Origin: Cokeromyces recurvatus
Lineage: Eukaryota; Mucoromycota; Mucoromycetes; Mucorales; Mucoraceae
Direction: 5' to 3'
Length of the DNA stretch: 64,000 bases
Assembly: GCF_025118155.1 (NCBI RefSeq)
Contig: NW_026251389.1
Coordinates: 1,178,001-1,242,000, forward strand
Shown: one piece after another, positions 26,662 through 42,628 of the stretch
Position numbering within the stretch: the stretch's first letter is position 1
How the letters are laid out: every line of letters starts with the position of its first letter
Translations under genes and position numbers: made by a program
The notes under the pieces: model-generated
What the model saw: only the letters and a program-made list of their open reading frames with translations
What the model was told of the DNA's origin: nothing
Databases searched by the model: none

Positions 26662-26693
<32 letters not shown>

Positions 26694-26704
26694 GGAAAAA
26701 AAAA
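26615..26704. repeat. Pyrimidine microsatellite and poly(A) before MSH4
   Basis: A CTTT-based imperfect repeat (about 26620-26668) is followed directly by a poly(A) run. It lies between the WD40 stop codon and the MSH4 leader. Confidence 0.8.
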
Positions 26705-26822
26705 TGCCAACGAGTAACACTAGTTTTCAAAGTGGTTCACCCTTGAAAACATCAACAATATATAGAACAAGTCATTCTACTAATGAACAACAACAACAAC
26801 AAAAGAGAAAGTATCAAAAGGA

Positions 26823-27407
26823 ATGTATCCAGTGCAATCCACTCATTATCAGAGTAACAATGCAGCAATTCGACCCATCACTACAGGTATAGTAGCTACT
26901 AATAAGAAAGCATCTATTTCATCATCTCCAAGACGTATTATGGCTATTACAGAAGGTCGTGGAGTAGCTATTGAGATAGGTATCTGTATATTTGATATGA
27001 ATAGTTGTGAAGTTATAATATGTCAGGTAAAGCAATATGTATATGTAATATAAGAAGAGCAACAACAACAACAAAAAAAAACTAACTATAGATAAAAGTT
27101 AGCAGATTCACAAACGTTTTCTAGAACTATACAAAAGATAAACTTGAATGATCCTCAGGAGATATTAATGCCTACATATACAACAACTGTAGATAATGAT
27201 GATACCTCTGCTGAAGATAGTAGTAAGCTAAGTCAGTTACTGAAAATGCATTTTCCTTTTATCTCAATTCATTCTATACCACGAAAATGCTTTAATGATG
27301 AAATTGGAAAGCAATATATCTGTACTTATGGGCTTCAAGAAGACATACCTGGTTTGCTTGTTGGTGTCTCTACAAAGTATGCTGAAGAATGATATATATC
27401 TTTTTTT

Positions 27408-27473
<66 letters not shown>

Positions 27474-28760
27474 TTTCTAAACATTTCTTTTTATGATAGA
27501 TACTATTGTCTTGCTGCTATTTCTGGTGTATTCTAGTAAAAAGGAAAAAAAAAATAGGTTTCTTTTAGTTGTATAACATAATACTAAATTAATAATTATA
27601 GTTATATACGAGAAAATGAAAGCTTTACCTTTGCTGATCATACTATTAAATTTTCATATCAAGGAGTAGAAGGTAAACCACATTGTACTTTCTTTTTTTT
27701 TTTGCGATTTATTTATTACTATTTTTTCTTACGGTCTAAACTTAGGCACAATGCTTATAGGTAAATATGTATATACATTACATATTGTAATATAATATAA
27801 TATACTTACGTATTATTTTTAGATACAATTACAGTAAAGAATTTAGAACTTGTATCTAACACAGTCAATAGCTATACTCAAAATACACTCTTACATGTCT
27901 TGGATCATACAGTGACACCTATGGGCAAAAGATTACTTCGAATGAATATCCTACAACCACCATGCTCCTTAAACGTGATTGAGGATAGACTAAATGCTGT
28001 AGAGCAACTTAGTAGTAGCAGTGAAGAATATCTTTTCAGTATACAATCCTATTTAAAACAGTTGACTGATTTAGATTATACCATAGCTTACATCATCAAA
28101 CTTCCTTATAAAAATCGCATTACAAAACGAAAGCAACAAGCTATACCTACTGTTCAACATTCGGAAACTAAAGTGAATCAATTAATTTATTTAAAACATG
28201 CAATAAAGATAATTCAAGCTATTTCAAAGACTTTATCTAAAAGAGCAACTGTACAGTGTTCTGACAAAGAAAATAATCATAATGATTGTTTATTATTGGA
28301 TACAATATATAGAGTAAAGTATGATGGAAACAAAAGTTTATATATATATATATATATGTACATTATTTATTAAATGTAAACTTTGATATTATATAGATAT
28401 TATCAAATGATATGTTTGGTAATTCTTTTCATATAAAATGACTATGATTTCTTATTTTTAACGAATATATATATATATGTATATATATGACATGTAGTGG
28501 AATTTGAGAAGGCTATTAACAACATTGTAAATGAAGATGTTGATATCCAAAAGACAAGCCTAGGTATTCGAAATCAAAAATGTTATGCAGTAAAGGTAAC
28601 TATAATTTATTTTTTTTATTACTTATCAATTATATATATATGTATACATATACATATTTAAACGATATTTTATTAGGCTGGAGTAAATGGATTGTTAGAT
28701 GTAGGTAAGCTTCTTCTTCTTATATATTAGGATCATGATTATGTTATAAATAGAATTTCA

Positions 28761-28793
<33 letters not shown>

Positions 28794-29187
28794 GCAAACT
28801 TATAAAGAAACAACAGAAGATATTTATGAATTAGTAGCTCAATATAATGAAACTTATAGTTTGCAAATGAAACTTTATTTTACTGCTGCTAATGGGTTTT
28901 ACATTACAATGCCTACCAGTCAACTTACATCAGAAAAGGGATTACCTCCTGAATTTATTAACGTTATAAGGAAAAAGAAAACTTTACAATTTACTACTAT
29001 TGAATTGGTATATTTGAGTTTCTTCCAGTACAAATATAAAAACTAATCCCGATAATGCATATGCATATAGCTTCAAAAGAATAGTAGAATAAATGAATCT
29101 TTAACAGAAGTATATCTCATGTCAGACAGGTATGAATTAGATATAATAAATATATACTATTGTAGGGAAGGTTTATTCATTTATTTG

Positions 29188-29239
<52 letters not shown>

Positions 29240-30782
29240 ATCGTAACAGAGTTATTACAAAAATTTAGGGAAAATATAAACATTTTATACAAGTCTTCTG
29301 AGGCAATTGCACTTTTAGATCTACTTTTATCATTTGCTTCTTGTAATTTATCCTTTGATTATGGTAAAAGATATAAGCCTATTTATTGTATATAATTATA
29401 ATTTCTCTTTGCTCTAGTTCGTCCTCAATTCTCTAATACATTGGTGGTCAAATCGGGTCGTCATCCAATTCTTGATCGAATTTTATCTTTTTCATTTGTT
29501 CCTAATGATATATTTGCTTCATTATCTAGCAGTTTCCAATTTGTTACAGGTCCTAATATGAGTGGTAAATCCACTTATTTGAGACAGATTGCATTATTGA
29601 CTATCATGGCTCAAATAGGATCCTTGTAAGTGTATATACTACAATCCACTGCATATGTATTTAACTTGTATTTAAATATATATATTTATATAGTGTTCCA
29701 GCTGAATATGCTTGTCTTCGTTTGAGCGATCGAGTGAATTAATATATATAAATATACGTATTAGTAGTATACATTTATTAATGATATATATATATATATA
29801 TATATATATTAGCTACTTTCAAGATTAGCAAATGATAATACATTTTCTGATATTGGAACATCCTCCTTTATGTCAGAAATGAGAGAAACAGCGTATTTAT
29901 TGCAACATATCACTAATACAAGTATTGTGATTATTGATGAACTAGGTAGAGGTACTTCACCCAATGATGCACTAGGTATAACAGCGGCTGTTTGCGAAGA
30001 TCTCATTAGAACAAAGGTATACACTATACTGTTATATATGTATATGTATATGTGAGTGTGTATATGTATTTATATACTATTTATATTAGGCTTTCTGCTT
30101 CTTTGCAACCCATTTACACGAATTAACTTGTACACTGAATATATATCCTAACGTTGTTAATTTGCATTTCAAAGTGAATGTCACTGTATGTAATAAATAG
30201 TTGATATATCCTATTAAACAAAACAAAAAGAGTAATTCATCTTGTGTAGAAACAAGGGAAAAACGACTGTACAGTAGACTACCAATATAAAATTGAAGAT
30301 GGGAACTTGAATGCAGAAAATCATTATGGTAATTTATTATTATTATTATTATTTTCCTTGGGAAAGTTATTAATTTATCTTGTGTTTTTGTAGGATTACA
30401 GACAGCACAACTTTTAGGATATTCAAGCGAGATAATCGCATGTGCATATAAAATAGTCAATAAGGTAATTAGTTATGTTGCGTTAAAGATAAATGTCTAA
30501 TGATGGATTATAATAGCTTAAATCAAAAAGTACTCAGAAACCCTATTATGAGCAAAAGGATAAAATGAAGACAGCAAGCTGTGATCGTAAATTGCTATGG
30601 GTAAATACATATGATCGTAATAAACCATCGAGAAAGCTTTTTTTTTTTTTTTCAATAATTTATATCTGTATATTTAATAGTTTGCAGATAAGATATTGCA
30701 GCTTGATCAAGCACAAATATCAGTTGAAGAATTACATGCACAAGTGTATAAGCTTCAACAAGACATGCTTAATGAGAATTAA
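26823..30782 (+). CDS. MSH4: Meiotic MutS homologue Msh4
   Basis: Meiosis-specific MutS protein that pairs with Msh5 to stabilise crossover intermediates. Twenty coding exons: 26823-27026, 27099-27376, 27500-27535, 27602-27672, 27746-27760, 27823-28313, 28397-28418, 28498-28595, 28677-28704, 28790-29007, 29071-29129, 29239-29363, 29418-29625, 29694-29733, 29813-30016, 30090-30185, 30250-30328, 30394-30464, 30517-30600, 30681-30782. They total about 842 residues with all phases closing. Marks of Msh4 are [13 protein letters not shown] near the N-terminus, [20 protein letters not shown], Walker [19 protein letters not shown], Walker [19 protein letters not shown] and FATHLHEL. There is no mismatch-recognition N-domain, as expected for Msh4. 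Several exons are 15-36 nt. The start is uncertain: another ATG at 26704 opens a different, overlapping frame. The gene implies, but does not prove, a meiotic cycle. Confidence 0.92.
27409..27472. repeat. 64-base poly(T) run in an MSH4 intron
   Basis: An uninterrupted T run within the intron 27377-27499, just upstream of the acceptor that starts the 36-nt exon. Its length is prone to sequencing error. Confidence 0.9.
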
Positions 30783-30921
30783 ATTTATTATTTTACAAAA
30801 AGAAAAGAGAAAAGAAAAAAAAAAGGATTTACTATATAATATAAATGACTTGTTTATTAATAATAACAATAATAAAATTTACATATAATTATGAGGAGGA
30901 TAAAGGGAATGAGTGATTTTA

Positions 30922-31472
30922 TTACAAATAAAGTGAAGCAGCAAAAATAATATCTCTGTGAAGTCTATTAATACCTTCAGAGAATTTGTTTTCTAATTCA
31001 GAGTTACCAATACTTTTTGCTGCAGCACACATTTGCCTTAAAAGTTCTTCGAGACGTCTGAAAACACGAATGAGTGAACCCTCATACACTTCTGTCATTT
31101 TACATATTTGATAGAATTTAGCTCCTTGACACCAAGCAAAGACAACATCCATTAATTCAGGCTTGAATTTATCAAGATAAGCTTGCTCATCAATATTCAT
31201 TTTACACTCATTTGATACTTTGACAATACGACGAGCAGTTTCTTGCATAAGGCGAAGTGGTGCAGAAAGCTCTTCTTGAAGTTTAGCTTTTGCATCTACT
31301 TTTTCGTCAAATACAAAGCAACTTAAAAGTGCGACAGACTGATCAACAGTAAGATCATTAAAGACACCTTGAAATATCATTTCTGTTAGTAGTAATTCAT
31401 CACCTGTACTAATTTCACAAGCAACACGGCCTTTCATTTCAACAACATCAGCAGATGTAGTAAAGCCAAGTC

Positions 31473-31512
<40 letters not shown>

Positions 31513-34352
31513 AAAAAGGAAAATTAATTTCAATATTTCTCTAGTTTTTTTTTTTTTAAATGATATAAAATACCTTCTCATAACACGCTTTCTATTCTTT
31601 AATTCTTCCAACTGCACAATAGATTGAGCATCCGTCACCTTTCGTTTCAATTCTTTAATTTTGTTTATAAGTTGCATTTTGGCTGCATATTTGTCATATA
31701 AAGTAGGCAGCTGTTCTGACTTTGATAATGGATGTGCAAGTAACGTCTTTTCAAGAACAACAATCTTAGAAACTAACTTTTGGAAAGAAGGATCTTTGAT
31801 ACCCATATTATTCACGGGATCTAATAAAGGAATATTATCAGGGAATCGCTTTTTGATTTCTAAAATAGACTTATATACAGCAGTAAGAGATTCCTTTTTG
31901 CGTAAATTTTTAGGCAAGTTGAGACGAATATGGCTCATACATTCAACAGCATTTAAAGAAACAGGAACAGCCATAAGGGTACCTTCATTATCCCCAGGGG
32001 CAGGTTTGATGCCTACAGTATGACCAGCAGCATCTTTAGATAGAGAACTATCTTTAGAACAGTATAAAAGTACATCAAGTATATAAGTTGGTTCAGCATC
32101 AGAATCATTTTTTGATTTGTTCCTAATTTGACTGTGATTGAGAACAACACCCCAACCAAATTCCATATCATCATATTTGATACGTGCTAAACGACCAGGT
32201 TGTAAGAAAGGAAGAGCATATGTAGGATGATTCATAACTTCTCGAACATCCTGAGTGTATGTGTTTATTTGCTTGCGAATTTCATAATAACTTGCAATTT
32301 CTTCTTCATTTTCAATCACAATCTCATTCTTTTCCCTTTCTAATTCAGCCAATTGTTTTTCGTAAGAAGGAATATTTGAGTCGTTTTGGAAAGTAAAGAA
32401 ACATTTTTCTAACATATATTCAGGACTAATGCCTTCTACACGTAATAAATTTAAAATCATATTGTAACTTAAATGGAAAGCAGAGTTCATACGATCAGAT
32501 TCACCCTTAACCATTCCCTTAGCTACTGCAGGCTCCATCTTTTCATCAATCATCATAATAACTACACCACGTTCATCAAGACCACGACGACCAGCACGAC
32601 CAGACATTTGAATATATTCACCCGATGACACCCAACGTGTTGTCTTACCATCGAATTTACGAACACTAGTGAAAACGACTGTTTTGGCTGGCATATTTAA
32701 ACCAATTGAGAAAGTTTCAGTAGCAAATAAAACCTTCAATAAACCTTCCTGGAAAAGAACTTCAATAGTTTCCTTCATAATCGGTAAAAGACCACCATGA
32801 TGAACACCGATACCACGACGTAATAAAGGTAAAAGTTGTTGAATTTGTGGAAGTTGACGATCATCTTCATTTAAAGAAGAAATAGCATTTGTAAATACTT
32901 GATTGACCATATCATGCTCACTTTCTAATTAATTATATATATATATATATATATATGAATTAGTTTTAAGTTATATATACAAATATACAATTGTAATCAT
33001 TTACCGTCATTAAAATCTAATTTTGACATTTGAAGAGCATTAGCTTCACATTCTCTTTTGGAGAAACTGAAAACAATAACTGGGTGATAATTCTTCATCA
33101 TAACCATCTTAATAATTCTGTAAATATCCGAAGGTCCATCATTTCGACCACCTTTGTGGGTTGAGCCCTTTTTGCCTCTACCACGAGCTTGAAAGCCACT
33201 AGGATCATCCCCTTTACTATCATTTAATGCAGCAATAGCACGCTGGAAATTATCTTCTCTAAATCGACTCTTTTCATCTACAACTAAATGGATACCATCG
33301 CCACCAGCTGGGAACAAATAATGCTGAAGTGGTGTAGGACGGAAATCGGTATAAACAATATGGCATGGTTGTTGATGAATTTTACAAATCCATTCTGCAA
33401 ATTCCATAGCATTAGGAATAGTGGCTGACAAGAAAACATATCTGACTGCATCAGGAAGTAAGATAATTGATTCTTCCCAGACAACGCCACGTTCTGAATC
33501 TCTCATATAGTGAATTTCATCATAAACAACCCAAGCAACTTCACGAATAATTTCTGAACCACGATATAACATTGATCTTAAAATTTCTGTAGTCATAACA
33601 AGACACGAAGCCTGAGGGTTAATAGTGACATCACCTGTCATTAAGCCAACATCTTGGAATTCTTCGGTAAATTCACGAAATTTCTGATTAGACAATGCCT
33701 ATGATAAAATAAAGTAAGCCTCTTTCATCAATACGATCCTTATTCTCTTTACCTTAATGGGTGAAGTATAAATAACACGCTGCTTATTCTTCAAACATTG
33801 AGCAATTGCATATTCAGCAACTACTGTTTTACCAGCAGAAGTATGTGCAGCAACCAAGACAGATTCATTACGTTCGATTGATGATACAGCTACACGTTGG
33901 AAAGGATCGAGTGTGAAGGGGTATACACGAGCTGGTTCAGCAGGAGGTCTATGTTGAGAGATAGGAACATAAGGATAATTAGGAGGTACTGCGACTTGAT
34001 GACGCACAGCATGGCTCAAAACAAGCTTTTCACCTTCTTCTGCAGCAGGTGCATTTTGAAGACCTGCAATGTTGGCTACCGCTCGTGAGGTCTCTTCCTC
34101 AAAACTATCTGCAACTACTGGTACAGCTTGCTTTGCAACATCCTCTCTAAATTTTTGGACTTCTTCAGAGTCTACATCAATCTTTTGCTTCTTGATTTCT
34201 TTTTCTAATTCTTCAGAAGTGGCACGTTTTACAGGATGAATTTGTCCTTCCTCGTCAGTATAATCATCTTCTTCAATAACATCGTCAAAATTATCATTAA
34301 TTGCTTCACCACTAAACACATTAAACAGATCGGGAGTATCGTCACCAAGCAT
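30922..34352 (-). CDS. MTR4: Exosome-associated RNA helicase Mtr4 (Dob1)
   Basis: Ski2-like DExH RNA helicase that feeds substrates to the nuclear exosome, also in the TRAMP complex. Exons in order of translation: 33753-34352, 33005-33698, 31574-32924, 30922-31471, giving about 1064 residues, close to yeast Mtr4. Motif [16 protein letters not shown], motif [10 protein letters not shown], motif [12 protein letters not shown] and motif [12 protein letters not shown] are intact. The N-terminus is acidic, with a Lys-rich EKEIKKQK patch. The arch/KOW region lies around residues 600-830 ([20 protein letters not shown]). The C-terminus [11 protein letters not shown] is the family end. A 56-base poly(A) on the plus strand, poly(T) on the coding strand, sits 28 bases upstream of the ATG. 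It is convergent with MSH4, 139 bases apart. Confidence 0.95.
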
Positions 34353-34379
34353 CTTTTTAATTGTAAATTAATTGAAAGG

Positions 34380-34435
<56 letters not shown>
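34380..34435. repeat. 56-base poly(A)/poly(T) run in the MTR4 leader or promoter
   Basis: An uninterrupted run directly upstream of the MTR4 start. Shorter T runs occur before many starts in the window, so this is an extreme case of a common pattern and may exclude nucleosomes (inference). Confidence 0.85.
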
Positions 34436-34439
<4 letters not shown>

Positions 34440-35693
34440 CTACTATAATAAGTGCTTAGGCAAATTTTGTCAGATTTTGTATTACAGTCACAAACAGTCA
34501 CAACGCTTAACATTGGTAAATTACCTCCTACAACATCATACATCAAATATGCTCATATTTGTTCAATCGAAGTGATAGTGTGCCAGAAAGAAAAATAAAA
34601 TAAAATAGAGTAAAAATATCCTTTGAATGTATCTCAATATGAACACAACGGCTATGTTTAATAGTAAACAAAAGTTTATCTAATAAGGAAATTAGATGTT
34701 AAAGGAATTACATTTGAGCATCATAAAAAAAAGAAAAGAACTAAGTCTATATAATCCACTTTAAAACTATAAGTCAAATCGAAACAATTGCAGGGAAAGA
34801 TGTTGTAGAGTTCAATATTATAAAAGATTAAGAATAAATAATAATCAAAATATAACTAGGATCGATCCTTGATGATTGGTATATATTAGTCAGAAGAAGA
34901 ATGGCCTTTCAATATCAAATATTGTGAAAGTTTTTTTTTTTCTTGAGACTCATCCTAAATATTTATTAAAGTAAACTTAACTAAGAAATGTCAAACTTAA
35001 GTAAAAAGAAAAAAACGTTTCAAAGAAACTATTTGAAAATAATTTTTCAATTAATCTCAAGATAAGATATTTTGGGAAAAAAAAAAATGGAGAATTTCAT
35101 TATTTGCATTCATGTCTTGTATAAATATATAATTGATATATTAGGTAGATCGTTATAAGATATTATAAAATAATGCAAGTAAGAAAGATACCTCTCAGAA
35201 CTGTTGAACACTGCTTTAAGCATTACGGTAAGTAACTAGTGCTGATTTCATAAGTTGTAATTTCATAGACTAGGCATGCTTTCATTTGAAAATGATGTGC
35301 ATATAATATAGTAAACTCTATAGCATTTATCATGACAGATTTGAATAACATCAACTGCTTTAGCTAAATCATCAAAAAAAAAAAAAAAAAAAAATTGCTT
35401 CACCTCTTCTTTTCTACAATTACAATTATATTTCCAAAACTTAAAGTTCCTTTTTGGAATGCATCTCAAATGTTTCGATAAATGACAGCCTATAAACATG
35501 AAATGACTTTTTACCACTTTATTAACAAATACCTTAAAAGATAGATTAGAATGACCAGGATGGTATATAAAGGAATGTTTCTCTATACATAAATTTATTA
35601 ATAATAATCATTTCAAAGGAATAATGTCATGAAAATAATAAAAAAAAAGAATCAAATGAAAATGTACAATTATAACAAAAATAAAATAATTAT
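34436..35693. other. 1.26-kb intergenic region between MTR4 and NSA2
   Basis: AT-rich. Short open frames here contain no domain, and one is mostly translation of an A run at about 35373-35394. No RNA gene recognised. Confidence 0.55.
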
Positions 35694-36677
35694 TTAAACA
35701 AGTAAAACAGCATTAATACATCCATCATTTTCTAAAGTAAAATAAAATTAAGTAAATTAATAAAAGGTTAAGCCTATAAAAAGCATGCTATTCTTACCTG
35801 GATTATTTGTTACTTGAGCATATTTACCCCAAACAACTTTACCACCTGTTGTAACTAAACCCAATTCAGATACATTAACTTCAAGCACTGTACCTTTAGT
35901 AATGACACCAAGTTGGGTATAAAGGGGTGATTGAGGATTCTTCTTAACACCGATAATAGGCAAACAAAAAGTAGCTTTTAATTCAGGATGAGTAACATGT
36001 GCTTTCTTGTAACGAAGGGCCATAGGTCGAACAAAACGCTCATATTTTGGTGGCTTACGAGTAAAACCATCACCAACGAATGTAGCTTTTGTAACTAAAC
36101 GCTTCCATTGTTTTGTCTTATTTTTACCAGTCTTAACAACCTTGAACATTTCATCCTCGGCAATACCACGCACAGTAGGTAAAGGAACTGACCATTTACC
36201 AGCTTTTTCCTTACGTTTTTGCTTGACCATATTACTCAAGATCTTGGCACGATCCTCACCTTCACGATCCAAAAGATAAGTAGGAACTGCGCCTTCAGGA
36301 ATGGCATCAGCTGATTTCTGTTTAGCATTCTTTTCCTCATGTTGTTTGATTGTTTTCTTCATTTGAATCTTTTCGGCATGACGTTTCTTATTCAACATCT
36401 TGGCCTTAAAACCATGTACCTTTTGAGCATATTGTGAGGCCTTATGGACTGCACGAGCTTCTCTCTTACGTCTATAGTGTAAATGTAAGTAAAATTTTGT
36501 ATAGTCAAATCATGATCCAAGATTAAGCTTACTTTCTCTCCTCGTAATCAAGACGACGACCATGTCGTTTGATATGCTCTTCAATATGCTCGTTTTGGGG
36601 CTAATTAATAAAAAAGAAGAACAGATAAAAGAATTAATAAATGCTTTATTGAATCATTAGCAGTTTAAATGTACCAT
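35694..36677 (-). CDS. NSA2: Ribosome biogenesis protein Nsa2
   Basis: Nucleolar factor of pre-60S maturation with an S8e-like C-terminal domain. Exons in order of translation: 36675-36677, 36533-36600, 35798-36471, 35694-35731, giving about 260 residues, the conserved family length. The first coding exon is the ATG alone. The next exon begins [19 protein letters not shown], matching the invariant MPQN start of Nsa2. The last, 38-base exon supplies [12 protein letters not shown], the family C-terminus; without it the protein would end in unrelated residues. Internal signatures include [51 protein letters not shown] and [20 protein letters not shown]. Confidence 0.95.
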
Positions 36678-36843
36678 ATCTTATATTTGTATAGATAAAA
36701 GGAAGGAGGGAAAAAAAAAATATTAGCTTTTTTTTTTTGGAGCTCATCATAAAAATGAAAAAAAAAAAAAAAAAGTGAAACCAGTCACATATTCAAACCA
36801 ATAAAAATTGTATTAATTATTATTATTTTCTTTTTTTTTTTTT

Positions 36844-38438
36844 TTAGTAAAGCATATTTTCTTCACTTAGAATGGCATTCTCAAATTTGAATTGAATACC
36901 TAAACAAAAAATTTAATATAAAACCTTTATCCTATCTTTTTTTTTCTCTCTTTTTTTTTTTTTCTAACCTGCACTACGATTTACAGTGCCTTCTTCTGGA
37001 AATTTAGTCCCAACAAGATATGAATATGAAAAATCTATTTGTTGGTCAAAATCAAAGCTAAACTGAGCATTGGTAAACTGACAGTTTTGCAGGTTACAAT
37101 TCACAAAGCTTGATTTTGGGTCAATATGATATTTTGAAAAGTCTAAGCCTGATAGATCTTTTCTTTCAAACTTCATTATTACTGGTTTATAGCAGAGTAT
37201 ACCATTATTAAAGGAAGGCTGAAGTGGATATAGTTGGTATAATTTCTCTTTAATATTATTAATATAATGCTGAGCAACAATAAGGTGAATAGTTTGTTTA
37301 CCTTGTGTTATGACTGGCAAATTACTCCAACATAATTTCAATAGACCTTAAAGTATAATGAGTAATAATCAGCAAATATTATACATATCATACCGTTTAA
37401 TTTATAGAATTGTGCTTCTTGTCTTAATTCATCCATACTAAAAAAAAAATAAATTATTTTAATAAATGTATAATTGTATTGTCGAATATGCATACATACA
37501 TTTTAAGGTCATTAATAATGTGAGAAGGTAACTAATAACAGTAATAACAATAGTACATATAAACAAGAATATAATTATATAATTTACCTTCAAGTCTCGA
37601 AGATAGTTCAATATCAATCTAAAGTAAGTACCATCTCTATCTATAAAATAAGAATTATCTGCATCTTGTATAATTGTTCCTCCATTCTCTGTTTAAAAAT
37701 ACAAGTTAAATATATATAAGTATGTATACATATATATATATATATATATAGCTTTTAAACGACGGCTTTACCATTAAACATAATTGCTAACATCGAATTA
37801 GGGTCTTTCCTTAGTGTAGATAAAGAAGTCTCATACAACTGCCCACCCACATTCAATTTTATCTACAATCCATACACATATCAATTAATAACAGATGCTG
37901 TAGTATAAATCATACTATGTGGAAACATACTCTTTCTTCTTGTAATTTTTCGATTTCTTCTAGTAAAGCCTTTTCATTTTCAAACTGTTCTTTTTCGATA
38001 TAAAGCTGTTGTTGGATATTAAATATGTTTTTGGATATTTCATTATATTTGTTTTCAATATTATCATGTAGCTCTATATTTCCTTTATTGAAGTCATTAT
38101 CTACGTCTTCTAGAGCAATTAACTGATCTCTTAAATACTGAATTAATACTAGATATGAGTAATTAATATAGATTGAGATACATGTATATTGTGTATACAT
38201 ATTTTATATTGCCTCCTTTACTTTGCTTTTCTTTCTTATAATTTTTTATTAATTTAGTCCATTTTTCATGAAAATCATCATGTTCGATATCAGATTTTGA
38301 GGGTTTTACAGTTTCTAAAGAATAACTATTTGATAAATTTTTGTTAGGTGTTTTCTCTTGATCCTTTTCGGATGAATTGGCTGCCAATTGATCAAAAAAT
38401 GCTATTGGGTCTAGTTTTATTTTACTATCTTCGACCAT
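36844..38438 (-). CDS. KCTD-type BTB (T1) domain protein with coiled coil
   Basis: Exons in order of translation: 38199-38438, 37931-38137, 37862-37772, 37588-37688, 37500-37531, 37394-37437, 36969-37346, 36844-36899, giving about 382 residues. The N-terminal 70 residues are charged. Residues about 80-150 form a coiled coil (IEKEQFENEKALLEEIEKLQ). The T1/BTB domain follows: IKLNVGGQLYETSLSTLRKD, NSMLAIMF, GGTIIQDADNSYFIDRDGTY and FRLILNYLRDLKLP, then MDELRQEAQFYKLNGLL. The C-terminal part resembles short pentapeptide-type repeats (DLSGLDFSKYHI, SSFVNCNLQNCQFTNAQF). Related T1 proteins are often oligomeric adaptors, some for Cul3 ligases; that is family inference. Intron phases close throughout. 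The stop at TAC-TAA 36844 is the first after the last splice. Confidence 0.8.
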
Positions 38439-38526
38439 GATGAAAAGAGAATAAAAAAAAAAGAAAAAGAAAAAGAAAAAGTAAAAAGAAAAGAAAAGGA
38501 TGAGATTTATCAGCACTACATGTGTA

Positions 38527-38527
<1 letters not shown>

Positions 38528-38562
<35 letters not shown>
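38528..38562. repeat. 35-base poly(A) run between KCTD and IleRS genes
   Basis: An uninterrupted A run in the 138-base gap between the KCTD start codon and the end of the mitochondrial IleRS gene. Confidence 0.85.
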
Positions 38563-38564
<2 letters not shown>

Positions 38565-38576
38565 TCATGAGAACTT

Positions 38577-42419
<3,843 letters not shown>

Positions 42420-42484
42420 TTGTTATTTTTGCCTCAATTGAAAGCGTCTATATGTTATAATATAAAAATATACATAAGTTATGT

Positions 42485-42528
<44 letters not shown>

Positions 42529-42628
42529 CAGGGACAAGTTACATACATGGGTAAACAGTCACTCAGCAGAAGAGTTAAAGCATTTCCACTGCAAATTGTG
42601 TATCTTATTCTATTATTTTTTCTTTAAT
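42420..42628. promoter_or_regulatory. Divergent promoter of mitochondrial IleRS and IMP1
   Basis: Only 209 bases separate the two divergent start codons, both of mitochondrial genes. The interval contains a 41-base poly(A) at 42486-42526. Shared regulation is plausible but no factor site is identified. Confidence 0.55.

Noticed and set aside
34236..34575. Open frames on both strands around the MTR4 start, rich in Lys or Phe
   Set aside because: They are translation of the 56-base poly(A)/poly(T) run and overlap the MTR4 first exon. No domain.
35263..35517. 84-codon minus-strand frame between MTR4 and NSA2
   Set aside because: Interrupted by poly-Phe from an A run; no domain or start context.
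35757..35797. NSA2 ending at the first stop ([13 protein letters not shown])
   Set aside because: These codons read through a GTAAGA donor. The downstream 38-base exon gives the conserved Nsa2 C-terminus.
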